Positions 1-5,204 of a stretch of DNA of 5,531 bases are shown in pieces. The stretch is from an uncultured Clostridia bacterium. GTDB taxonomy: Bacteria; Bacillota; Clostridia; Oscillospirales; Acutalibacteraceae. Under the pieces are notes generated by a model. That model saw only the letters and a list, made by a program, of their open reading frames with translations, was not told where the DNA came from and searched no databases. The translations under genes were made by a program, and so were the position numbers. Numbering within the stretch: the first letter of the stretch is position 1; each line of letters begins with the position of its first letter. The stretch covers positions 1-5,531 of the forward strand of contig CAMUZD010000135.1 of the NCBI GenBank assembly GCA_947165115.1, in the 5' to 3' direction.

Positions 1-1239
1 TGCGGCGTCATATCTCGGGGTCTGCTCGGATTTATAGGTATGCTCCTGCTCCTCGTCGATGATTATCAGACCGATATTCTCAAGAGGAGCGAAAATCGCG
101 CTTCTCGGGCCGATGACGATTTTCTTTTCGCCCTGTTTGACGCTCTTCCACTGCTCGCTTCTCTCTCTTATCGAGAGGGCTGAATGGAAAACGGCGACAT
201 CGCTGCCGTAACGGGAACAGAATATACCGAGCGCCTGCGGAGTGAGCCCTATTTCGGGCACAAGCAGGATGACGGTTTTACCCGCATCGAGCACCTTATC
301 GATTACGCTGATATAGACAGAGGTCTTGCCGCTGCCCGTCACCCCGTAAAGCAGAGCGGTCGAGCGCTTGCCCGAAAAAGCAAGAGAAACAAGCTTATCC
401 GAGGCTTCCTGTTGCTCGGCAGTCAGATTGATTGGATTCCTGACGCCCTCGGTAACATCGGCATTCGCAAAGAAATCGATTTCGGCTTCAAAGAATTCCG
501 CCGCGCCGTTTTTAACGAGTGCATTCACGACGGCAGGGGTATAACCTGTAAAATAGCATATCTCCCTGACGGACGCGGGCCCCGTTTCGCAGAGAAGGTC
601 ATAGACCTCTTTCTGCTTCTTGCTGAGCTTTGTCTCGAAATCATCTTCGGGAAAAGCCCTGACCATTTTTGCGGTAAGGTCTCCGAGATTTCTGACGGCA
701 TCAGCACGCGAGAGAAGTATTTCTTTCCTGACAAGGGAATCGAGAGAAACGGAATCCGCTTTAATGGAAAGATTCTTGAAAATCAGATCTTCCCTGACGA
801 ATTCTCCTCTTGCGATAAGGAAATCGTAAATCTCCTTCTCCGCACCCTCAAGCTTATCAAGCTTTTTCTCAGGGGCTTCGGGATTTGCCGCATAGAATTT
901 GACTATCCTGCAGTTGATTCCCGCGGGAAGCATGGCCTTGGCCGCTTCATAGAGAGTGCAGAAGGTCTTGTCGGCGATATTCTCCGCGAGAGAAAGCATC
1001 TCGCAGCTCAGCAGAGGTGTTTCATCCCTGAGTTCGGAAATCCTTTTAAGCTTTCCTTCGGGGCACTCATCCGTCACCTCAAAAACTATGCCGAGCGATT
1101 TTCTGTTGCCGCTGCCGAAGGGCACGGTAACCCTGCAGCCGGGCTGAACCTTATCCGTAAGCTCTCCGGGGATGATATAAGTAAACTCAGTATCAAAGGA
1201 ATAATTCGTGGCCTCGACCGCTACTTTTGCATACTTCAT
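1..1239 (-). CDS. priA: Primosomal protein N', PriA helicase (5' part only)
   Basis: PriA is the 3'-to-5' superfamily 2 helicase that recognises stalled forks and starts reloading of the replicative helicase. The first 413 residues are present and the frame runs off the window at base 1. The N-terminal DNA-binding domain starts MKYAKVAVEA and includes GCRVTVPFGSGNRKSLGIV (34-52) and CTLYEAAKAMLPAG. The helicase part has QQEASDKL, Walker A GVTGSGKTS (299-307), LVPEIGLTPQ (326-335), FHSALS, VIGPRSAIFAP, and the motif II region IIIDEEQEHTYKSE, with PRYDAA at the edge. The C-terminal helicase half and zinc-binding Cys motifs are not in view. Motif II reads DEEQ (395-398) rather than the usual DEEH. 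The ATG at 1239 follows GGGGTGAG. There is no frameshift in the visible part. Confidence 0.96.
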   Translation of the reverse strand, partial: MKYAKVAVEATNYSFDTEFTYIIPGELTDKVQPGCRVTVPFGSGNRKSLGIVFEVTDECPEGKLKRISELRDETPLLSCEMLSLAENIADKTFCTLYEAAKAMLPAGINCRIVKFYAANPEAPEKKLDKLEGAEKEIYDFLIARGEFVREDLIFKNLSIKADSVSLDSLVRKEILLSRADAVRNLGDLTAKMVRAFPEDDFETKLSKKQKEVYDLLCETGPASVREICYFTGYTPAVVNALVKNGAAEFFEAEIDFFANADVTEGVRNPINLTAEQQEASDKLVSLAFSGKRSTALLYGVTGSGKTSVYISVIDKVLDAGKTVILLVPEIGLTPQALGIFCSRYGSDVAVFHSALSIRERSEQWKSVKQGEKKIVIGPRSAIFAPLENIGLIIIDEEQEHTYKSEQTPRYDAA

Positions 1240-1253
1240 TTACTCACCCCCGC

Positions 1254-1269
1254 TCTGCGCCAACGCAGA
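1254..1269 (-). other. Small hairpin in the rpoZ-priA gap
   Basis: The minus strand reads TCTGCG, loop TTGG, CGCAGA: a perfect 6-bp stem with a 4-nt loop, 3 nt before the GGGGTGAG ribosome site of priA (1243-1250). There is no U-run after it, so it is not a Rho-independent terminator. It may tune priA translation or mRNA processing, or may be chance. Confidence 0.4.
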
Positions 1270-1275
1270 TGTTAA

Positions 1276-1485
1276 TTACAGATTTCTGATTTCCTCGGGC
1301 TCTACGATGACGTATTCGCCGTCAAGAATTTCGTCAAGCGCAAGGGAAACGGGCTTCTCGGTAAGAATTTCGCCGTCCTCATTTGCCTCCTCGGCAATTT
1401 CCCTGGCTCTCTTAGCAGTTGCTGTCACAAGTGAATAGCGGCTCAGATGATTCTGAAGAACGCCGCTTAAATCGGGATTAAACAT
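1276..1485 (-). CDS. rpoZ: DNA-directed RNA polymerase omega subunit
   Basis: Omega is the small subunit that helps fold and hold beta-prime in RNA polymerase. The 69-residue protein has the usual core: RYSLVTATAKRAREI at about 16-30, then an acidic loop, then KPVSLALDEILDGEYVI. It is close in length to B. subtilis omega. The ATG at 1485 lies inside the gmk end (8-nt overlap, gmk stop at 1478-1480), with GAGG upstream in gmk at good spacing, so translation is likely coupled to gmk. In B. subtilis coaBC sits between rpoZ and priA; here priA follows directly after a 36-nt gap. In this host coaBC must be elsewhere or lacking; the window cannot tell which. Confidence 0.92.
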   Translation of the reverse strand: MFNPDLSGVLQNHLSRYSLVTATAKRAREIAEEANEDGEILTEKPVSLALDEILDGEYVIVEPEEIRNL

Positions 1486-2092
1486 TGTTGATTACCTCAC
1501 TGATTATATTCTTGTTGCGTGAAAAACGCATTTTTTCCGCTCTGATAACCGTCTCAAAATCATTGACCGCGCGGTCAATCGAATCATTGACGACTATATA
1601 ATTGAATTCGCCCGCCCTGCGTATCTCCTGCTCCGCTATAAACAAACGGTGGGAAAGCGCTTCGTCATCCTCGGTGCCTCTCAGGCGCAGACGCTCCTCA
1701 AGCACGGGAATTGACGGGGGCATAAGGAATACAGAAACGGCGTCGGGATATATCTTGCGGATTTTTTCCGCTCCCTGAACCTCAATTTCGAGCACGACGT
1801 TTATGCCCGCCCTGAGCATTTCATCAACGGGCGCCTTCGGCGTGCCGTAATAATTGCCGGCATACTGCGCGTATTCGAGCATTTCGCCGTCCGCGATTTT
1901 TTTCTCGAAATAATCGGTAGTCACGAAATAATAATCCGCGCCGTCAATCTCGCCCTCGCGCATCGATCTGGTCGTCATCGAGATTGAGACTTTGATATCG
2001 TCGTTTTTTTCGATAAGCCTTTTCAGCACGGTATCCTTACCGCTTCCCGAAGGACCCGAAAGGACTATGAGAATTCCCTGTTTATCTGCCAT
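1478..2092 (-). CDS. gmk: Guanylate kinase
   Basis: Gmk phosphorylates GMP and dGMP with ATP to GDP and dGDP, an essential step in guanine nucleotide supply, in the cytoplasm. The 204-residue protein has the P-loop GPSGSGKDT at 13-21, the GMP-binding block SMTTRSMREGEIDGADYYF at 38-56 (with R42, R45 and Y54), GEMLEYAQYAGNYYGTP at 69-85, and the LID-region RLRLRGTEDDEALSHRL. The length is normal. The ATG at 2092 is set by a perfect AGGAGG 6 nt upstream and gives the expected MADKQGILIVLSGPSG start. The frame stays open upstream to a TTG at 2140, but that extension only reads the end of remA out of frame. The P-loop has Asp where many members have Gly (GKDT), which is seen in some clostridial proteins. 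The last 8 nt overlap the rpoZ start. Confidence 0.96.
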   Translation of the reverse strand: MADKQGILIVLSGPSGSGKDTVLKRLIEKNDDIKVSISMTTRSMREGEIDGADYYFVTTDYFEKKIADGEMLEYAQYAGNYYGTPKAPVDEMLRAGINVVLEIEVQGAEKIRKIYPDAVSVFLMPPSIPVLEERLRLRGTEDDEALSHRLFIAEQEIRRAGEFNYIVVNDSIDRAVNDFETVIRAEKMRFSRNKNIISEVINNV

Positions 2093-2093
2093 T

Positions 2094-2332
2094 TCAATCC
2101 TCCTCGTCTCCGGTATCGGTATCGTGAATACGGTCCGCAACCTTTTCGCTCGGGTAATAAGTAAGAATAATATGGTCGCTGTCGGTTATTATGACAGCCA
2201 TGGTCTTTCTGCCGTGCCCGCAGCCTTCGCCTCCTGAATCATGCGCTTAACCGGCGCAGATTCGGGGCTGACAACCGCAACAACTCTGTCGGCATTGACC
2301 ATATTCCCGTAGCCTATGTTGATAAGTTTCAC
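2094..2332 (-). pseudogene. remA: remA (DUF370) matrix regulator, broken by a frameshift
   Basis: RemA is a small ring-forming DNA-binding protein that activates biofilm-matrix and osmoprotection genes in B. subtilis. From the GTG at 2332 (after AGGGTGG) the frame reads VKLINIGYGNMV, NADRVVAVV, SPESAPVKRMIQEAKAAGT, a clear RemA N-terminal half including the Arg equivalent to B. subtilis R18 (residue 16 here). After T40 it runs into A-E-R-P-W-L-S and stops at 2189-2191. The C-terminal half continues in another frame from 2210: RKTMAVI, ITDSDHIILTYYPSEKVADRI, and an acidic end, stopping at 2094-2096. The total of 239 nt is not a multiple of three. The conserved IDATYG block before the R50-R51 pair of B. 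subtilis RemA is missing, so about 19 nt may be lost. Synteny (yicC-remA-gmk) confirms the identity. Codons in the second half look intact, so the lesion is recent or an assembly error. Confidence 0.88.
2099..2104 (-). promoter_or_regulatory. Perfect AGGAGG Shine-Dalgarno of gmk inside remA
   Basis: AGGAGG lies within the last remA codons, 6 nt before the gmk ATG. Because of the remA frameshift, translation of remA ends about 96 nt upstream of gmk, so gmk must rely on this site rather than on coupling to remA. Confidence 0.8.
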
Positions 2333-2341
2333 TTTACCACC

Positions 2342-3220
2342 CTACTCAATATTCTGAATCTGCTCGCGGATCTTTTCTATCTCCGCCTTGATATCGACAA
2401 CCGTGCGCGCGATTTCGACATCATTTGCCTTGGAGCCGATTGTATTCGCCTCTCTGTTCATCTCCTGAACGAGGAAATCCATCTTTTTGCCGATTGCCTC
2501 ATCGGAATCGAGGAAAACACGCATCTGGTCTATGTGACTGCGAAGCCTGACAGTCTCCTCGGCAACTGCAATCTTATCGGCGAATATCGCGGCCTCGGTC
2601 AGTATTCTCTGCTCATCGATATGAACATCGCCGAGAAGCTCATTGAGACGCGCAAGAAGTTTCTCGTTGTATTCTTTGACCGTCTCGGGAGAACGCTCCT
2701 CAACGAAGGCGACTCTCTCGAGAATTGTATCGAGGCGGGAATTGACATCGGTTTTGAGCCTTTCGCCCTCTTTTTCGCGCATGGCGAGGAACTTTTCGAG
2801 TGCTTCGCCCGCAACCTGCTCGACGGCGGCCCAGATTCTCTCCTCGTCCGCCTCCTGCTTGCGGATAAGCAGGGCGTCGGGAGCTTTGACTATATCGGAA
2901 ACCTTCACATCGTTTTCGAGAGAGAAGGTCTCTTCGATTTCTTTATATGCTTTCAGATAGCTGCCGATGAGCGGGGCATTCACCTCGACGACGATATCGG
3001 GCTCCTCGGTCGCCTCTATTGAAACATAGCATTCCGTCTTACCCCTGGTAATCTTTCCCGTGAAATAATTCTTGAGCTTTTCATCGAGAAAACCGTAATT
3101 GCGGGGAAGGCGCGAGTTGAATTCAAAATAGCGGTGGTTTACGCTCTTGATTTCAACCGTAATATTCATTCCGTCCACGGCGGCCTGCTGCCTGCCGTAG
3201 CCGGTCATACTCTTTATCAT
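2342..3220 (-). CDS. YicC/YloC family endoribonuclease
   Basis: This 292-residue protein is a full-length YicC family member. E. coli YicC has been reported as an endoribonuclease acting on small RNA; B. subtilis YloC is the homologue in the same gene order. The start MIKSMTGYGR is the family signature, and EIKSVNHRYFE at 23-33 is the second conserved block. The middle is a long Glu/Lys/Arg-rich helical region. The C-terminal domain (DUF1732 type) holds EAAIFADKIAVAEETVRLRSH, with GKKMDFLVQEMNRE at 244-257 and a final coiled-coil-like helix. The ATG at 3220 has GGAG 8 nt upstream. A GTG at 3229 would add three residues but abuts that site and overlaps the rluB stop, so I rejected it. remA starts 9 nt after the stop. 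No signal or membrane segment is visible, so it is cytoplasmic. Confidence 0.92.
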   Translation of the reverse strand: MIKSMTGYGRQQAAVDGMNITVEIKSVNHRYFEFNSRLPRNYGFLDEKLKNYFTGKITRGKTECYVSIEATEEPDIVVEVNAPLIGSYLKAYKEIEETFSLENDVKVSDIVKAPDALLIRKQEADEERIWAAVEQVAGEALEKFLAMREKEGERLKTDVNSRLDTILERVAFVEERSPETVKEYNEKLLARLNELLGDVHIDEQRILTEAAIFADKIAVAEETVRLRSHIDQMRVFLDSDEAIGKKMDFLVQEMNREANTIGSKANDVEIARTVVDIKAEIEKIREQIQNIE

Positions 3221-3225
3221 TGGTA

Positions 3226-3972
3226 TCACTCCGTTTTATCCTTGACTGCGCCGGAAAGCACAAGAAGGGAATGGACCTCTTTCTCGGTGAGCTCCCGGTA
3301 TTTGCCGACCGGCAGAGTACCGAGACGGACATTGCCGATTGCGGTCCTTTTGAGACGCGAAACCTCGAGCCCTATTGCCTCGCACATGCGGCGAATCTGC
3401 CTGTTGCGGCCCTCATAGAGAACTATCTCAACAACGCTTCTTCCCTCCGCCTTGTCAATTATATTGACCTCTGCGGGAGCAGTCATCCTGCCGTCGAGTT
3501 CAATACCCGAAGCAAGTTTCTCCGCCTGGCTCTTCATTATTTCGGAGCGCACGGTCACGCGGTAGGTCTTGGGAACATGGTGAGAGGGATGCATCATGGC
3601 GTTTGCGAAATTGCCGTCATTGGTCAGCAGAAGCGCACCTTCGGAGACGCGGTCAAGCCGTCCGACCGGATAGATTCGAGCCTTGATATCCGAAACAAGC
3701 TCGGTGACGCATTTGCGGCCGAGGTCATCATCGGTGGTTGTGACATATCCTCTGGGTTTATTGAGCAGAATATAATAGAGATTCTTCGCCTTATTCACTC
3801 TTTTACCGCTGACTGTGACCGTATCCTTTTTGGGATCAACGCTGTCGCCTATCTTTGCCGTCCTGTTATTGACGCGCACAAGGCCCTGCGCAATAAGCTC
3901 CTCACTCTTGCGCCTTGAAGCCACTCCCGCTTCCGAGAGAAATTTCTGCAGTCTCATTTTATTGTCCGGCAC
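3226..3972 (-). CDS. rluB: RluB-type 23S rRNA pseudouridine synthase
   Basis: This enzyme isomerises a specific uridine to pseudouridine in helix 89-90 region RNA of the large ribosomal subunit (U2605 in E. coli numbering). It belongs to the RsuA/RluB/RluE/RluF branch. An S4 RNA-binding domain (about residues 6-53, MRLQKFLSEAGVASRR) is followed by the catalytic domain with NKPRGYVTT, the GRLDRVSEG motif carrying the catalytic Asp (residue 107), LLLTNDG, and EGRNRQIRRM at 187-196. The length of 248 residues is normal. I chose the GTG at 3972 because GAGGTG lies 6 nt upstream; an in-frame GTG at 3981 is part of that site, and the ATG at 3948 is too far from it. RluB rather than RsuA is inferred from length and synteny near scpB. 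The stop overlaps no neighbour, but the yicC ATG follows 5 nt later. Confidence 0.9.
   Translation of the reverse strand: MPDNKMRLQKFLSEAGVASRRKSEELIAQGLVRVNNRTAKIGDSVDPKKDTVTVSGKRVNKAKNLYYILLNKPRGYVTTTDDDLGRKCVTELVSDIKARIYPVGRLDRVSEGALLLTNDGNFANAMMHPSHHVPKTYRVTVRSEIMKSQAEKLASGIELDGRMTAPAEVNIIDKAEGRSVVEIVLYEGRNRQIRRMCEAIGLEVSRLKRTAIGNVRLGTLPVGKYRELTEKEVHSLLVLSGAVKDKTE
3227..3232 (-). promoter_or_regulatory. Shine-Dalgarno for yicC within the rluB stop region
   Basis: The minus strand reads GGAGTG, whose last two bases begin the rluB TGA stop. The GGAG core lies 8 nt before the ATG at 3220. The position suggests that ribosomes finishing rluB can reload on yicC. Confidence 0.6.
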
Positions 3973-3978
3973 GGTTTT

Positions 3979-3984
3979 CACCTC
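3979..3984 (-). promoter_or_regulatory. Shine-Dalgarno deciding the rluB GTG start
   Basis: The minus strand reads GAGGTG, AAAACC, then GTG. The 6-nt spacing supports the GTG at 3972. An in-frame GTG at 3981 falls inside the site itself and so cannot use it. Confidence 0.65.
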
Positions 3985-3990
3985 GGTTGA

Positions 3991-4434
3991 TTATTCGGCT
4001 GCCTCGGGTTTATTGTCGGAATACTCTGCGATTGCTTCGTCGATAGCTGTATCCGCATCCTTATTCTTGAAACGGGAAATAACATCGGACGCCTTGTCAA
4101 CAATATCGGGAACCATACCGATAACTCTCTCAACAGAGCCCTCAGCGGAATCGATGTATCTGATTGATACGCTGCCGTTATTGACTACGAGGAAAGCAAC
4201 GGGGATGATGGTGATGCCGGCTCCGCCGCCGCCGCCGAAGAGTTCCTTATTGCCCTTGTTGGGGAAATCGCTGCCGCCCGAAGCAAAGCCGTAGGTGACC
4301 TTTGAAACGGGGATAATTTTGATGGATTCGCTGATCTGGATGGGATCGCCGATAATGGTGTTTACATTTACGAGATCCTTGATTCTGTCGATTGAAGTGC
4401 CGAGAATGTCTGCTGCTGCTGATTTGTCTTTCAT
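3991..4434 (-). CDS. gerW: GerW family sporulation protein (YtfJ)
   Basis: This 147-residue protein belongs to the YtfJ/GerW family. In B. subtilis GerW is a forespore-made protein needed for proper germination; its biochemistry is not settled. Diagnostic features are the VNTIIGDPI segment at residues 24-32, the strand IKIIPVSKVTYGFASGG at 38-54, and a glycine-rich loop at 67-73 followed by ITIIPVAFLVV. The sequence from about 24 to 95 forms the conserved core, and the tail is acidic and Ala-rich. There is no signal peptide or membrane segment. The ATG at 4434 follows AAAGGTG with a 9-nt gap. Its upstream neighbour is the DUF2953 gene, the same partner as in B. subtilis, and rluB follows. It supports a spore-forming or recently spore-forming host. 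No forespore sigma-factor promoter could be identified with confidence, so its expression timing is unknown. Confidence 0.9.
   Translation of the reverse strand: MKDKSAAADILGTSIDRIKDLVNVNTIIGDPIQISESIKIIPVSKVTYGFASGGSDFPNKGNKELFGGGGGAGITIIPVAFLVVNNGSVSIRYIDSAEGSVERVIGMVPDIVDKASDVISRFKNKDADTAIDEAIAEYSDNKPEAAE
4223..4237 (-). repeat. (CCG)5 trinucleotide run in gerW
   Basis: Five tandem CCG units on the plus strand encode most of the run of five glycines (residues 67-71) in GerW. The Gly-rich loop is typical of the family, but a pure trinucleotide run could vary in copy number in frame. Confidence 0.7.
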
Positions 4435-4451
4435 GTCTTTTTACACCTTTC

Positions 4452-5189
4452 TCAGTTTTCGGTAACCGACGCTGCCGCTTCGTTTACCTGATTTATAGAT
4501 TTTTCTTTAATTTCTGCCTTGGGCGATTTTTTAAGCCCTTTGAGAAATTTAATTCCTACTCTGAATACCAGACTGAAGGCGACAATTATTATTGCGTTTA
4601 TCAGTCTGCGCGGGATTAAGGAAATCACCGCATGCAGCTTTGCCTCGTTTTTTCCGAAAGCAAAATCGGGGTTAGCCTCGACCATATATTTCTTAACCCT
4701 CATCGTATCGACCACAAAGCCGATTGCAGGGAAGAAAACGGAACAGGTCCTTCCGTATTTGATAGCGGTATCGGCGCTGTCGCCGCCTGCTATCAGAAGG
4801 GATATTGCGAGATTCTCAATGGTAAAGGCTCTGTAAATGCGCCTGAACATACCCTTGAGGGAGATTGAGAGCCGTTTGACAAGGTCAACCACGCCTTCAA
4901 CGCCGTTATTGTGATAGAAGGTTACAAGCGGATTGTCCTTGGGCTCCTTGATTTTTTCATCTTTCTTTTCTCCGGCCTCTTCCGGTTTCTTCTCTTTTTT
5001 CTTTTTGGGCTTCTTCTTTTTCTTCTTCTTTTCGGGTTTCTCATGTTTTGGAAGAATATTGAATTTCAGAAAAAGCCAGCTCACCGAGAGGAAAACTTCT
5101 TCTTCGGAATGCACCGTCACCTTGACTTTAACCGACAGTATCAAAACGAAGAACAGAATGATGCCGAGAATAATTAACAGTGCCGGCAA
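4452..5189 (-). CDS. DUF2953 membrane protein with lysine-rich segment (YtfI-like)
   Basis: This 245-residue protein has a hydrophobic N-terminal anchor (residues 3-20), a short beta-like stretch, a strongly basic segment at about 48-84 dominated by Lys with some Glu and Pro, and a C-terminal domain from about 87. That domain includes AGGDSADTAIKYGR and a second hydrophobic segment near 197-213. The layout and the motif with Gly-Gly-Asp before an Ala/Tyr-Gly stretch match DUF2953. In B. subtilis a DUF2953 protein (YtfI) is encoded next to YtfJ/GerW, and here GerW follows after 17 nt, which supports the call. The molecular role is unknown; a membrane-linked role with GerW in spores is inferred from adjacency. 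The start is a TTG at 5189, chosen because a strong GGGAGGTG site ends 5 nt upstream and no ATG or GTG lies near it. The Lys-rich segment is the odd part: it may be a flexible linker or may bind nucleic acid or acidic lipid. Confidence 0.82.
   Translation of the reverse strand: MPALLIILGIILFFVLILSVKVKVTVHSEEEVFLSVSWLFLKFNILPKHEKPEKKKKKKKPKKKKEKKPEEAGEKKDEKIKEPKDNPLVTFYHNNGVEGVVDLVKRLSISLKGMFRRIYRAFTIENLAISLLIAGGDSADTAIKYGRTCSVFFPAIGFVVDTMRVKKYMVEANPDFAFGKNEAKLHAVISLIPRRLINAIIIVAFSLVFRVGIKFLKGLKKSPKAEIKEKSINQVNEAAASVTEN
4986..5033 (-). repeat. Purine-rich low-complexity tract encoding poly-Lys
   Basis: On the plus strand there are two uninterrupted pyrimidine runs, 4986-5006 (21 nt) and 5010-5033 (24 nt), separated only by GGG. 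On the coding strand these are AAA/AAG runs for the lysine-rich segment of the DUF2953 protein. The tract is prone to slippage and to sequencing or assembly error, although the frame stays open through it here. Confidence 0.75.
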
Positions 5190-5194
5190 TTTTT

Positions 5195-5202
5195 CACCTC
5201 CC
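5195..5202 (-). promoter_or_regulatory. Strong Shine-Dalgarno fixing a TTG start
   Basis: The minus strand reads GGGAGGTG, then five A residues, then TTG. The near-perfect match to the 16S rRNA tail and the good spacing decide the TTG start of the DUF2953 gene. The site lies in the 15-nt gap after the scpB stop. Confidence 0.8.
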
Positions 5203-5204
5203 GT

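Noticed and set aside
184..1275. A 363-codon open frame on the plus strand opposite priA.
   Set aside because: It is antisense to a strongly supported PriA gene with all motifs in frame. Its product has no recognisable domain and no convincing ribosome site, so it is a codon-usage shadow.
1254..1275. A Rho-independent terminator after rpoZ.
   Set aside because: The stem is only 6 bp and is followed by a G-rich ribosome site, not a U-run.
2093..2140. A 16-residue N-terminal extension of Gmk from a TTG at 2140.
   Set aside because: The extension is the end of remA read in another frame. The AGGAGG at 2099-2104 points to the ATG at 2092, which gives the normal Gmk start.
2189..2215. Programmed ribosomal frameshifting in remA.
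   Set aside because: There is no slippery heptamer or following structure at the junction, and a shift would still leave the protein without the conserved IDATYG block. A mutation or assembly error is simpler.
2534..3022. Plus-strand frames opposite yicC (162 and 105 codons).
   Set aside because: They are antisense to a full-length YicC protein with family motifs at both ends, and they show no domain of their own.
3220..3918. A 232-codon plus-strand frame opposite rluB.
   Set aside because: It mirrors the RluB coding sequence, and its product has no family features. The minus-strand gene has catalytic motifs and fits the operon.
3973..3981. An rluB start at the GTG at 3981.
   Set aside because: That GTG is part of the GAGGTG ribosome site, which is correctly spaced for the GTG at 3972.
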